DNA of 37,646 bases from Persebacter sp051008975 (GCA_051008975.1 JBPCXA010000004.1:1-37646), one strand, 5' to 3'. Positions 14,903 through 23,233 are shown, counted from the stretch's first letter. Numbers and translations are program-made. Notes: generated by a model from the sequence alone, not told the origin.

Positions 14903-15042
14903 GAGATTCCGGCTTTCGCCGGAATGGCGTATTTTAAGTAAGAGATTAAAAGCACCGCCATTCCGGCGAAAGCCGGAATCTCTTTGCGCACAAGCGCAAA
15001 CGATTCGCTTTTGGCGAATGAGATTCCTGCTTTCGCAAGAAT
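14903..15042. repeat. REP array with 80-bp X element
   Basis: Begins 3 bp after the ankyrin stop. An X element of exactly 80 bp (14903-14982) has palindromes at 14906 and 14960 and an AT-rich core in the same orientation as the copy at 8166. It is followed by nested small palindromes (TTTGCGCACAAGCGCAAA) and an imperfect REP at 15023-15042. The hairpins may serve as the 3' end of the ankyrin transcript. Confidence 0.87.
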
Positions 15043-15103
15043 GGTACTCGGGTGTACGCCGCATTTGCGGGAATGCCCAGCGGGGAAAACCGCGAAAATG
15101 TGT

Positions 15104-15109
15104 TAAAAT
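15104..15109 (+). promoter_or_regulatory. -10 element of hicBA
   Basis: TAAAAT 34 bases upstream of the hicB ATG. The -35 is not recognisable. HicB proteins usually repress their own promoter, so the operator is expected in this region, but I see no clear palindrome outside the REPs. Confidence 0.45.
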
Positions 15110-15143
15110 CCACTTTTATTTTCGCAAGCGAGGCAATTCGGAA

Positions 15144-15509
15144 ATGGCGGGGCAATTTGTTGAAGTCAAAGAAGCGGCGGATGCCGTTTTTATTCAGGCG
15201 CGATTGGTCGCGCATCTTATTCCGGCGGAGGAAGGCGGCTATGTCGCGCATTGTCCGTCTTTGGACATCGTCAGCCAGGGCGACACCGTCGCCGAAGCGC
15301 GCGCGAACATTAAAGAAGCGATTGAACTCGTGCTGGAATCGCATTTTGCCGACGGCACGCTGGCGCGGCGGCTTGCCGATTGCGGGCTTGCGAATAACGG
15401 GCGCAAATCCGCGTCCCGCAAAAAACGGCGCGCGGTTTCGTTTGCGAATGCGGACGGAGTTCGCGAGATTCGCGTTCCCGCCAAGATTCCGTTGACGGCG
15501 GCGATATGA
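15144..15509 (+). CDS. hicB: HicB-family antitoxin
   Basis: The antitoxin of a type II toxin-antitoxin pair. 121 residues from the ATG at 15144. The HicB partially degraded RNase H-like domain is clear in EGGYVAHCPSLDIVSQGDT followed by VAEARANIKEAIELVLE (about residues 34-71). The C-terminal 45 residues are basic (SRKKRRAVSF) and do not show an obvious helix-turn-helix or ribbon-helix-helix, so the DNA-binding part is uncertain. The frame is open upstream through the REP array, but no start there has a ribosome site. Its TGA overlaps the hicA ATG (ATGA), a typical coupled arrangement. Confidence 0.9.
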   Translation: MAGQFVEVKEAADAVFIQARLVAHLIPAEEGGYVAHCPSLDIVSQGDTVAEARANIKEAIELVLESHFADGTLARRLADCGLANNGRKSASRKKRRAVSFANADGVREIRVPAKIPLTAAI

Positions 15510-15739
15510 GCGAAAAATTGCCGGTTGTCAGCGGCAAGGCGATGGTGGAATTTTTGGAAGCGCGCGGATTTTGGCAACTGCCGCGGACGGGCGGCAGCCA
15601 CATCGTAATGACGCGAGACGGCATGTACAGATTCTCCGTGCCAGACCACAAAGAGTTGCGGCGCGGCACGGCGACGGGCATTCTTCGCCAAGCCGGAATT
15701 TCCCGCGAAGAATTCTTCCGTCATTTTCGCCGCCATTAA
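15506..15739 (+). CDS. hicA: HicA-family mRNA interferase toxin
   Basis: A ribosome-independent mRNA-cleaving toxin of 77 residues, with a double-stranded-RNA-binding-like fold. The family pattern is intact: VVSGKAMVEFLEARGFWQLPRTGGSH, with the catalytic histidine (H32) in GGSHIVM, then the proline-containing VPDHKELRRGTATGILRQAGIS, matching HPxxxELxxGTLxxILRxAGIS. The gene follows the antitoxin, whereas the founding E. coli locus has hicA first; the reverse order is also common. It looks intact and functional. Confidence 0.93.
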   Translation: MSEKLPVVSGKAMVEFLEARGFWQLPRTGGSHIVMTRDGMYRFSVPDHKELRRGTATGILRQAGISREEFFRHFRRH

Positions 15740-15768
15740 TGGCGCGTTTTGCCGCCGCATTTTTCGCG

Positions 15769-17022
15769 CTACATTTCCCGCGGATTGATTTTTATGCCGC
15801 GGGCGAGGAGTTGCTGTTCGTAATACGAACCGCGCCCCAACTTTTCCGCCGCCGACACCGACAACGCCACCGCCAAGGACGCCGCCACGGTCAGCGGATA
15901 GTTGCCGCCCGACAATTCCAGTACGAATAAAATTCCCGCCAGCGGCGCGCCGATGACCGGCGCGGTGAAGGCGATCATTCCGCATACCACCGGCACGAAC
16001 AGCGGACCGTCATATACGCCCGCCGCCGCCGCCAACGCCGCATACAAAACGCCCGCCAGCGCGCCGATTCCCAAGGTCGGACCGACCACGCCGCCGGCGA
16101 AACCCGCCCCCAAACACAGCACTGTCGCCGCCGCTTTAATCGCGCCGAAAAACAGCGCGTCCCGCCCGGACAATCCGTCCTCCACCGCCAGACGCAGCAA
16201 ATCGCGTCCGCCCGCCGCCTCCGGCGCGAGAAGCCACAGCAAGCCGCATAACATTCCCGCCGCCGCCAGAACCGGAATCGACGGCAGCGGCGACAAAACC
16301 TTTCCCAGCCGGAAAATCGCGCGCAAATACCACGCCGCCATCGCGCCGAACAACGCCCCCTGCGCTCCGAATACGACAAAATCGGACGCCGCCACCGCCC
16401 GCATTTCGCCGATGGACAGAAACGGCGGGCGCCCGAAAGCGACCGACACCGTATATCCGGCGACGGCGGCGACCGTCACCGGCGCAAACGCGCGCGGCGA
16501 ATAATGGCGCAAAATCACTTCGTGCGCGAACAACAATCCGGTGACCGGCGCATTAAACGCCGCCGCAATCGCCGCCGCCACGCCGCACGCCGCTCCCACG
16601 CCGCGTTCCAGACGGCGGCGAAACAGTCCGCCGATGAATCCGCCCAAATGTCCGACCGGCCCGTATTGTCCGACCGACGCCCCGGCGGCGAAAGACGCGA
16701 AAGACGCGAAAACGGACGCCGCGGCGGGTTTCCATTCCTGCGAATCTCCGCGCCGCGCCGCCAGCATCGTATCCGCCAGCCCGCAAAACGGCGCGCCGTG
16801 AATGTATTTTTTAATCCCGCCGCAGACAATTCCGGCGACCGCCGGGGCGATTGCCAAAGACCATAAATGCAATTCGCCGCCGCCCAGCATTCGCCCGGCG
16901 GCCGCCGCGCCCTCAAAAAATGCGATGCTGAAAACCGCGGAAACGCCGCCCAAAAACGCCGCCAGCGCAATCCCGGCAATCGCGCCGCCGAAACCCGCGC
17001 GCGGCTTCCGCTCCCGATTCAA
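15769..17022 (-). CDS. ClC-type chloride channel/transporter with altered filter
   Basis: A 417-residue membrane protein with the ClC two-fold pattern of about 16-18 hydrophobic segments. Recognisable are the second-half signature GAGFAGGVVGPTLGIGALAG (family GGxFxPxL) and ELSGGNYPLTVAASLAVALS. Key residues differ. The first-half GREGP loop is GQYGP at 118-122, so the gating/proton glutamate is Tyr120. No GSGIP serine loop is present, HGAPFCGLAD occupying that place. The GGVFAP phenylalanine region reads GGVVGP. It may be a channel or carry another anion; relatives with altered filters transport fluoride, but their motifs differ. It starts at TTG in a TTGA overlap with the stop of the b561 gene. 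No C-terminal CBS domain. Confidence 0.85.
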   Translation of the reverse strand: MNRERKPRAGFGGAIAGIALAAFLGGVSAVFSIAFFEGAAAAGRMLGGGELHLWSLAIAPAVAGIVCGGIKKYIHGAPFCGLADTMLAARRGDSQEWKPAAASVFASFASFAAGASVGQYGPVGHLGGFIGGLFRRRLERGVGAACGVAAAIAAAFNAPVTGLLFAHEVILRHYSPRAFAPVTVAAVAGYTVSVAFGRPPFLSIGEMRAVAASDFVVFGAQGALFGAMAAWYLRAIFRLGKVLSPLPSIPVLAAAGMLCGLLWLLAPEAAGGRDLLRLAVEDGLSGRDALFFGAIKAAATVLCLGAGFAGGVVGPTLGIGALAGVLYAALAAAAGVYDGPLFVPVVCGMIAFTAPVIGAPLAGILFVLELSGGNYPLTVAASLAVALSVSAAEKLGRGSYYEQQLLARGIKINPREM

Positions 17023-17657
17023 CGGCGGATTTTAGATTCGGCGGCGGATTTTTCCGCGTACGACGGCTTATAACCGAAAAATATGCGCCGCAAAATGTCG
17101 TCCCCCATAAAAATATGATGGAACAGCGCGCCCGCGATATGCAGGCCAATCAGCGCAAGCAGCGCGTTGCCGAAAAACGCGTGCAGCGCGTACATTTGCG
17201 CCCCCGTCTTTTGGGCGTTCGTGATCAGTTCCACAAAAAACGACATTTGCGTCAAAAAGCCCTTTCCGAATTCCACCAGCGACGGCACCTCGAACGTGTT
17301 GAAAAAGAGCACGTCATGCCCCGCCATTTGCGACATCGTCACGCCGATCGCCGCCTGCACCAGCACGACGATATACATCAGCCAATGCACGAGAAACGCC
17401 GTAAAGCGCATCAGGATGTTGCCGGTCGAATCCAGCGAGCGGTTGATCAGCCGCCACAGCAGGCGAAACGCCATCAGAACGAACACCGCCATGCCGACCT
17501 GCTTATGCAGATCGATGATCAGCCCGATTTTGTCGTCGGGCGCCAGGGAGGCGGAGTATTTGCCGCCCGCCAGCATCCCCGCCAGCAGCACGAACAGCAG
17601 CCAGTGCAAAAAGAGGGACATCCAGCCGTATTGGTCCCGATTGTTGAAAAATGCCAT
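17019..17657 (-). CDS. Cytochrome b561-type membrane protein
   Basis: A 212-residue di-haem cytochrome of the bacterial b561/YceJ type in the inner membrane. It has four long hydrophobic segments (about 13-30, 50-70, 85-108, 158-182). Candidate haem-ligand histidines sit in FLHWLL (H18), DLHKQVG (H51), ALHAFFGN and GLHIAGALFHH. Such proteins pass electrons from quinol to a partner or scavenge superoxide. A ribosome site GGGAG lies 8 bases above the ATG and an extended -10 about 37 bases above. It is divergent from recG and overlaps the ClC start by 4 bases, so the two are cotranscribed. Confidence 0.9.
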   Translation of the reverse strand: MAFFNNRDQYGWMSLFLHWLLFVLLAGMLAGGKYSASLAPDDKIGLIIDLHKQVGMAVFVLMAFRLLWRLINRSLDSTGNILMRFTAFLVHWLMYIVVLVQAAIGVTMSQMAGHDVLFFNTFEVPSLVEFGKGFLTQMSFFVELITNAQKTGAQMYALHAFFGNALLALIGLHIAGALFHHIFMGDDILRRIFFGYKPSYAEKSAAESKIRR

Positions 17658-17693
17658 GTTTTTCTCCCGAGCAATAAAATACGCAGTCGCGGT

Positions 17694-17699
17694 ATTATA
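17694..17699 (-). promoter_or_regulatory. Extended -10 of b561-clc operon
   Basis: TGC-TATAAT on the minus strand, 36 bases above the b561 ATG. It lies 42 bases from the recG -10 on the other strand, so the two promoters overlap in the 98-bp divergent gap. Confidence 0.6.
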
Positions 17700-17741
17700 G
17701 CAAAATGCGGCGGCGCGGCAAAATTTTTTCGCCCCGTCCGC

Positions 17742-17747
17742 TACAAT
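17742..17747 (+). promoter_or_regulatory. -10 element of recG (leaderless)
   Basis: TACAAT ends 7 bases before the recG ATG, so initiation would fall on or next to the A of the start codon. No -35 match is evident. Confidence 0.45.
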
Positions 17748-17754
17748 ATCGGCG

Positions 17755-19779
17755 ATGTCGGCATCCCTCTTTTGGCGGCGGACGCCGCCGGCGGTCCGAG
17801 ACGCGCTGCGGCAGGGCGGAATCGCGTCCGCGAACGATCTTTTGACGCACTTCCCCCTCCGCTACGAAAACTGGCTGGCGACGCAAACGGTGTCTTCGCT
17901 GCGCGCCGGCGAAAAGGCGCTGGTGGAGGGAATCGTCGCGGACGCGCAAATTCGCCGCTGGCGGGGCGGACGGCGGCAATTGCTGGCGCAAATTGAAGAC
18001 GACGAGGGCGGACTTTTAACCGTCCGTTTTTTTAATGCGACTCCCGGCCTGGAACGCGCCCTCGCCGTCGGCGGACGGCTGCGGGTGATGGGGACGGTCA
18101 AATTCGGCGGCGGCTGGGAAATGGCGCATCCCAAAATCCAATTCGCCAAAATCGGCGGCAAAATGCAGGCGATATATCCCGCCGCCGGCGCGCTGTCGCA
18201 GGAACAACAGCGAAAATTAGTCGCCCGGGCGCTGGAAGAGGCGGCGCCGGAAGAAACGGTGCCGCCGCAACTGCGGGAGTTTTCCGGCGGCGAACGATCG
18301 CTCCGCGACGCGCTTTTGCTGATTCACCGTCCGCCGCCGGACGATCCGGAATTGATTGAAACGCTGCATTCGGGAACGCATCCGGCGTGGCGGCGTCTGC
18401 GTTTTGACGAACTGCTCGCCCATCAAATTGTACTGCGTGCCCGATACCGGCGGCGCGATCGCGCGCAAGCCCCGGCGCTTCGTCCGCCGTCGTCGTGGGA
18501 CGCGCCTTTGCGGGAATCGCTGCCGTTTAAGTTGACCGCCGCGCAGCAAAGGGCGGTTTGCGAAGTGTGCGAAGATTTGCGCCGCGAACGACCGATGCGT
18601 CGCCTGCTGCAGGGCGACGTCGGCAGCGGCAAAACGGCGGTCGCCGCGTTCGCGTGTTTGTCCGCCGCAAAAAGCGGGCGGACCGCGGTTTTGATGGCGC
18701 CGACCGAAATTCTGGCGCATCAGCATCATTCCACGCTGTCGGCGTATTTTCGTTCGTCCAACATTTCGTGCGAATTATTGACTGGCGCGATTCGCGGCGC
18801 GAAACGGCGGGACGCGCTGGCGCGTCTGCGTCTCGGATTGTCGCAGGTGGCGGTCGGTACGCACGCCCTGTTTTACGAGGAAAAAAATATGCCGCGGGCG
18901 GCATTGGTGATTATTGACGAACAGCACCGTTTCGGAGTCGAACAACGAAACGCCTTGACGGCGGCCGGAGACGCGCATCAATTGATGATGTCGGCGACGC
19001 CGATTCCGCGCACTCTGGCGATGAGCGTTTTCGCCGATATGGACATCAGCGTCCTGGACGAATTGCCGCCCGGACGAAAACCGGTCGCCACCCGGCTGGT
19101 GCCGTGCCGCCGCCGCGACGAGGTGCTTTCGCGTCTCCGCCGCCAGCCGGACGGCGCCGCCTATTGGGTATGTCCGCGGATTGAAGAATCCGAATCGGAT
19201 GATTTGCAGGATGTCCTTTCGCTGCTGGAACAGGTGCGGCGCGATTATCCGGAATTGTCGCCGGAAGTTTTGCACGGGCGGCTGTCGGCGGCGGAAAAAC
19301 AGGCGGTCATAGACAAATTTCGCGCCGGCAAAACGCGCTTTTTGGCGGCGACGACGGTGATTGAAGTCGGCGTGGATGTGCCGCAGGCGGATGTGATGGT
19401 CGTGGAGCATGCCGAACGAATGGGATTGTCCCAATTGCATCAATTGCGCGGCAGAGTGGGGCGGGGCGGGCAAAACGGCGTATGCATTTTATTGTATGCG
19501 GACGACTTGTCGACGGAGGCGAAAACGCGCCTCAAAATTTTGCGCGAAACGGCGGACGGATTTAAGATCGCCGAACACGATTTGCGTCTGCGCGGTCCGG
19601 GCGAATGGCTCGGTACGCGGCAAAGCGGACTGCCGCCGTTTCGGGTCGCCCGTCTCGGCGAAGATTCGGATTTAATCGCCGCCGCCGGACGCGCCGCCGA
19701 ATGGATGTTGGACGGCGATTTGCGCGCCTGCGTCCGCCACATCCGCAGATGGCTTCCCCGCCGCCGCACGACGGAATAA
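17755..19779 (+). CDS. recG: ATP-dependent DNA helicase RecG
   Basis: Remodels stalled replication forks and Holliday junctions. 674 residues (E. coli 693). The N-terminal wedge/OB domain is present (residues about 1-150, with LTHFPLRYENW and the OB strands). The helicase core follows: Walker A QGDVGSGKTAVA near 286-297, MAPTEILAHQH, DEQH at 388-391 in VIIDEQHRFGV, SATPIPRTLAMS, TTVIEVGVDVP and QLRGRVGRG. The RecG-specific C-terminal hook (LRGPGEWLGTRQSGLPPFRVA) is also intact. The ATG at 17755 has no ribosome site but lies 7 bases after a TACAAT hexamer. A weak hairpin (CAAGAA/TTCTTG at 19803-19820) and REP elements follow the stop. Confidence 0.97.
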   Translation: MSASLFWRRTPPAVRDALRQGGIASANDLLTHFPLRYENWLATQTVSSLRAGEKALVEGIVADAQIRRWRGGRRQLLAQIEDDEGGLLTVRFFNATPGLERALAVGGRLRVMGTVKFGGGWEMAHPKIQFAKIGGKMQAIYPAAGALSQEQQRKLVARALEEAAPEETVPPQLREFSGGERSLRDALLLIHRPPPDDPELIETLHSGTHPAWRRLRFDELLAHQIVLRARYRRRDRAQAPALRPPSSWDAPLRESLPFKLTAAQQRAVCEVCEDLRRERPMRRLLQGDVGSGKTAVAAFACLSAAKSGRTAVLMAPTEILAHQHHSTLSAYFRSSNISCELLTGAIRGAKRRDALARLRLGLSQVAVGTHALFYEEKNMPRAALVIIDEQHRFGVEQRNALTAAGDAHQLMMSATPIPRTLAMSVFADMDISVLDELPPGRKPVATRLVPCRRRDEVLSRLRRQPDGAAYWVCPRIEESESDDLQDVLSLLEQVRRDYPELSPEVLHGRLSAAEKQAVIDKFRAGKTRFLAATTVIEVGVDVPQADVMVVEHAERMGLSQLHQLRGRVGRGGQNGVCILLYADDLSTEAKTRLKILRETADGFKIAEHDLRLRGPGEWLGTRQSGLPPFRVARLGEDSDLIAAAGRAAEWMLDGDLRACVRHIRRWLPRRRTTE

Positions 19780-19832
19780 ACCGCGCGCAAAAACGGAGAG
19801 TACAAGAAATTCTATTCTTGCTTCCGCGCAAA

Positions 19833-20022
19833 GAGATTCCGGCTTTCGCCGGAATGGCGGCACTTTTAACCTCTTAATTAAAATGCACCATTCCGGCGAA
19901 AGCCGGAATCTCATTCCCATTCCTGCGAAAGCAGGAATCTCCGCCGCCGCAAAGCGGCGGGTAATTGTACCCCTTTACAATTACCGCCTTCGGCGCGGAG
20001 ATTCCTGCTTTCGCAGGAATGG
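19833..20022. repeat. X plus Y composite repeat
   Basis: X (19833-19912, exactly 80 bp, reverse orientation relative to 8166) and Y (19917-20022, 106 bp) are separated by 4 bp, giving the mirror image of the Y-X pair at 8043-8245. Palindromes begin at 19836, 19890, 19919 and 20001. It fills the space between the convergent recG and aspS genes. Confidence 0.88.
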
Positions 20023-20037
20023 GACGTAGGGCGACGT

Positions 20038-21801
20038 TTATTTCGCCGGGCGGAGGCGCAGTTCGCGCCATTGTCCGGCGTCTATTTCGCCGGGTGCGCC
20101 GGTCAGCGGACATTGCCCCCGCTGCGTTTTGGGAAAGGCGACGACTTCGCGAATGCTCTCCGCCCCGCACGCCATCGCCGCCATTCTGTCCAGACCGAAG
20201 GCGATGCCCCCGTGCGGCGGCGCGCCGCTCTCCAACGCCGACAACAAAAAACCGAATTGCGCCCGCGCCCGCTCTTCGTCAAATCCCAATGCGGCGAGCA
20301 TTTTTAATTGCACGTCGGCGCGATGAATGCGTACGCTGCCGCCGCCGATTTCCGATCCGTTCAAGGTCAAATCGTAGGCGCGGGCGGCGGCTTCGACGGG
20401 CGAATCGGGAAGATGCCGCTCGTCGCCCGCCTTCGGCGCGGTAAACGGATGATGACGCGCATGCCATTCGCCCGAATCGTAGTCGCGCTCGAACAGCGGA
20501 AAATCGGTAATCCACAGCGGCCGCCATTCGTCCGAAAGCAGTTGAAAATCCCGCGCCAGACGATCGCGCAACGCCGACAGCGAGGCGTTCACAATATCCT
20601 CCCGCCCCGCCCCGAAAAACAAAATATCGCCGTCCGCCGCCCCGGCGCGGCGCAAAAGTTCCGCCAACGCATTCTCCGGCAAAAACTTGACAATCGGCGA
20701 ATTCAGCCCCGCCGCGCCTTTGGCGATATTTTCCACCCGGATATACGCCAGCCCCTTCGCGCCGAAACGGGCGACGAATTCGGTCAGAACGTCTATTTCG
20801 CCGCGCGACATTCCGCCGCCGCCGGGCAGCCGCAAAGCCGCCACCCGCCCGCGCGCGTCGTTCGCCGGAGCGCGGAAAACCTTGAATTCCGCGTCCCGCA
20901 TTAAATCCCCGGCTTCGGCGAGTTCCAGCGGATTGCGCATATCGGGGCGGTCGCAGCCGAAACGCCGCACCGCCTCGGCGCACCGCATCCGCGGAAACGG
21001 AGACGGCAGACGCACTCCGGCGGCGGCGAATATCGCGATTGTCATCTCCTCCATCGCGGACATAATTTCCTCCTCGTCCGCGAACGACATTTCCACGTCT
21101 ATCTGCGAGAACTCCGGCTGCCGGTCGGCGCGCAAATCTTCGTCGCGAAAACACCGCGCAATCTGATAATACCGCTCAAATCCCGCCGCCATCAGCATTT
21201 GCTTGAACAACTGCGGCGACTGCGGCAAGGCGTAAAACGCGCCCGAATGCAGACGCGAAGGCACGAGAAAATCGCGCGCGCCCTCCGGCGTCGGCGGCGC
21301 CAAAATCGGCGTCTCCACCTCCGCGAAATCGCGCGAATGCAGCCATTCCCGCGCCGCCCGCGCCATCGCGCCGCGCCGCCGCAAATTGTTTTGCATCCGC
21401 GTTCCGCGCAAATCGGAAACGCGATGACGGAGGCGCACCTCTTCGGAAACGCCCGAATCGTCCGCCGAAAACGGCGACGCGGCGGCGGCGTTCAACACTT
21501 CCAGCGCGGTGAGATGCAACTCCACTTTGCCGGTGGAAAGGGATTCGTTTTCGGAACCGGACGGGCGGGCGCGCACGATTCCTTCGGCGCGAAGTACATA
21601 TTCGCCGCGCACCCGGTCGGCGATGGAAAACACTTCGGGATTTTCCGCCGGGTCCGCGACAATTTGCAAAACGCCGCCGCGGTCGCGCAAATCGATAAAA
21701 ATAACGCCGCCATGATCGCGCCGCGTCCGCGCCCAGCCGCACACGACGACCGATTCCCCCGACAGCGTTTCGTCAATGTCGCCGCAAAGATGGGTGCGCA
21801 T
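20038..21801 (-). CDS. aspS: Aspartyl-tRNA synthetase
   Basis: A class IIb synthetase of 587 residues (E. coli 590). The N-terminal OB fold that binds the anticodon is clear (VVCGWARTRRDHGGVIFIDL, residues about 19-38). Motif 1 lies around VETPILAPPTPEGARDF, motif 2 is RCFRDEDLRADRQPEFSQ, and motif 3 is GGIAFGLDRM near the C-terminus. The bacterial-type GAD insertion domain is between motifs 2 and 3. Whether it also charges tRNA-Asn cannot be decided from the sequence alone. The ATG at 21801 is 6 bases after a TAAAAT hexamer, so the message would be leaderless. The gene ends 15 bases from the X-Y repeat. Confidence 0.97.
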   Translation of the reverse strand: MRTHLCGDIDETLSGESVVVCGWARTRRDHGGVIFIDLRDRGGVLQIVADPAENPEVFSIADRVRGEYVLRAEGIVRARPSGSENESLSTGKVELHLTALEVLNAAAASPFSADDSGVSEEVRLRHRVSDLRGTRMQNNLRRRGAMARAAREWLHSRDFAEVETPILAPPTPEGARDFLVPSRLHSGAFYALPQSPQLFKQMLMAAGFERYYQIARCFRDEDLRADRQPEFSQIDVEMSFADEEEIMSAMEEMTIAIFAAAGVRLPSPFPRMRCAEAVRRFGCDRPDMRNPLELAEAGDLMRDAEFKVFRAPANDARGRVAALRLPGGGGMSRGEIDVLTEFVARFGAKGLAYIRVENIAKGAAGLNSPIVKFLPENALAELLRRAGAADGDILFFGAGREDIVNASLSALRDRLARDFQLLSDEWRPLWITDFPLFERDYDSGEWHARHHPFTAPKAGDERHLPDSPVEAAARAYDLTLNGSEIGGGSVRIHRADVQLKMLAALGFDEERARAQFGFLLSALESGAPPHGGIAFGLDRMAAMACGAESIREVVAFPKTQRGQCPLTGAPGEIDAGQWRELRLRPAK

Positions 21802-21807
21802 AACCGT

Positions 21808-21813
21808 ATTTTA
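21808..21813 (-). promoter_or_regulatory. -10 element of aspS (leaderless)
   Basis: TAAAAT on the minus strand ends 6 bases above the ATG; a start 7 bases downstream of the -10 would be the A of ATG itself. No clear -35. Confidence 0.45.
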
Positions 21814-21855
21814 TCATTCCCCCGCCGGAAATGATGCCGCCGCAACTTCGCCCGC

Positions 21856-21888
21856 AAAAAAAGGGCGACCAGCAGCCGCCCTTTTTTT
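21856..21888. terminator. Rho-independent terminator, bidirectional type
   Basis: Seven A's, GGGCG, a 9-base loop, CGCCC, then seven T's. On the minus strand it ends the methyltransferase transcript 17 bases after its stop. It has the same A-GGGCG...CGCCC-T design as the terminator at 9391. Confidence 0.9.
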
Positions 21889-21905
21889 ACTCTTCCCGCC
21901 AAATG

Positions 21906-22646
21906 TCAGAGGCGAGATTTTTCCGCAATCACCTGATATGCGGCAAACAATACCCGATAGTTTCCGCGATTCTTAATCAGAAACTCGTCAATGGCCGGCT
22001 TCGGATTCTTGCCGCCATAGGGGGGATATTCCCATAGATAATCGTCCCAAATCATAACGCCGCCGACATTCAGCATCGGCCACGCCAAATTGGTGTCCGA
22101 ACGCACCTCGTCCTCGTGATGCCCGGCGTCCACATATATCAAATCAAACTTCTCGCCGTCCGCCGCCAACCGCGCAAGCACGGAAGTTGAAGTTCCCTTA
22201 ATTTTGCGAATCCGTTCTCCGAAGGGGGCGGTGTTTTCGTCAAAATATTTTTCGGGGTTGTCGTTTGGAGACAACGCTTCGCCGCCCTACCATGTGTCTA
22301 CGCAGATAATGCCCGCATTCGGAAACAATCGCGCAAAGCCGACGGCGGACGACCCCATCCAACTGCCGACTTCCAAAATCCGGGACGGGGGCGGGCGATT
22401 TGATAAAACGCCCTTCCATTTCTGGTAATGAAAATTGATGCCGGTACCAAGCGAGCCGGTGCCGCGAAACGAATGATAAACATCCTCGGCCTCCCGCCGA
22501 TACCGTACAGACCAAATCCGCGCCTTTTGGACGGAACTACGAAAGGACGGAAGCAACTCCGCGGAATATCGTTTACGCCGCCGCCAATATTGCGGGAACG
22601 CCCACCACGGCATAATACGATACAAGAGTTCTTTTAATATCCGCAT
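21906..22646 (-). pseudogene. Class I SAM-dependent methyltransferase with in-frame TAG
   Basis: One reading frame of 246 sense-plus-stop positions is interrupted at codon 120 by TAG (22289-22287), with no frame change. Before it: a leader region and motif I, ILEVGSWMGSSAVGFA, then IICVDTW. After it: GGEALSPNDNPEKYFDENT, then FDLIYVDAGHHEDEVRSD and GGVMIWDDY, the post-motif I and motif IV-like signatures of the Methyltransf_24 group (small-molecule or sugar methyltransferases). All expected parts are present on both sides, so this is a recent nonsense mutation, a read-through site or a base-call error; a CAG-to-TAG change is the simplest. It has a good ribosome site (GAGGAG), the best promoter in the window and a strong terminator. 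The substrate is unknown. Confidence 0.8.
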
Positions 22647-22686
22647 GAATTCTCCTCGTCCGCCCGTGAATCGGGCGACGGGCGAA

Positions 22687-22716
22687 AGTATACGCGATTT
22701 TCGCCGAAAATGTCAA
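22687..22716 (-). promoter_or_regulatory. Strong promoter of methyltransferase gene
   Basis: On the minus strand a consensus TTGACA (22716-22711), an 18-base spacer and TATACT (22692-22687), about 35 bases above the ribosome site. This is the only perfect -35 seen in the window. Confidence 0.75.
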
Positions 22717-22818
22717 AACGGGAGGCGGGGCGGCGGAAATTGGCGGATTCGCCCCCGAAAATCCGCCCGCCCCCGCAGTCCTATTCCCTCACCCGTCCCA
22801 TTCCTGCACCACCCCGTC

Positions 22819-23233
22819 CCATTCCTGCGAAGGCAGGAATCTCCGCCGCCACATAGCGGCGGGTAATTGTACATTTGTACGCCTTCGGCGACAGTTTGCG
22901 CCTTTCGGCGCGGAGATTCCTGCTTTCGCAGGAATGGAACGGGAGGTGTAAATGGGATGGGTGGTGTACTTTGGAACAAGGGCGAAAATCCAAAGTGCCG
23001 CCGCATGTTAAAAATACCGCCATTCCGGCGAAAGCCGGAATCTCTTACACCGATTCGCCGCAAAGCGGCGACAATTTGCGCCTTCGGCGCCGGAGATTCC
23101 GGCTTTCGCCGGAATGGCGGCACTTTTAATCTACGACGGTACTTTTACCCTATGGCGGCACTTTTTAACCTCTTAATTAAAATACGCCATTCCGGCGAAA
23201 GTTTATCCTCGCGAACGCGGGGACCGGAATCTC
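22819..23233. repeat. Long REP array, Y element and expanded X element
   Basis: Y (22819-22937, 119 bp) has palindromes at 22821 and 22916. A REP at 23022-23041 and one at 23096-23115 follow, with small palindromes between. The last part (23093-23233) is an X-like element expanded from 80 to 141 bp: the GGCGGCACTTTTAA core segment is partly duplicated, and the terminal palindrome is split by an inserted 22 bp (see the separate entry at 23201). With the methyltransferase promoter the array accounts for nearly all of the gap 22647-23231. The 3' end of trmJ runs into its right edge. Confidence 0.87.
23201..23225 (+). repeat. Solitary type I-E CRISPR-repeat-like sequence inside a REP
   Basis: GTTTATCCTCGCG-AA-CGCGGGGACC matches, apart from a few bases, the type I-E repeat pattern GTTTATCCCCGCG-NN-CGCGGGGAAC. 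It interrupts a REP: ATTCCGGCGAAA is to the left and CCGGAAT to the right. No second copy or spacer exists nearby, so it is not an array. Chance similarity of GC palindromes is possible; the GTTTATCC start is the more telling part. Confidence 0.4.

Noticed and set aside
14901..15143. N-terminal extension of hicB
   Set aside because: It translates REP sequence (MRFRLSPEW-type peptides seen at every REP) and has no ribosome site.
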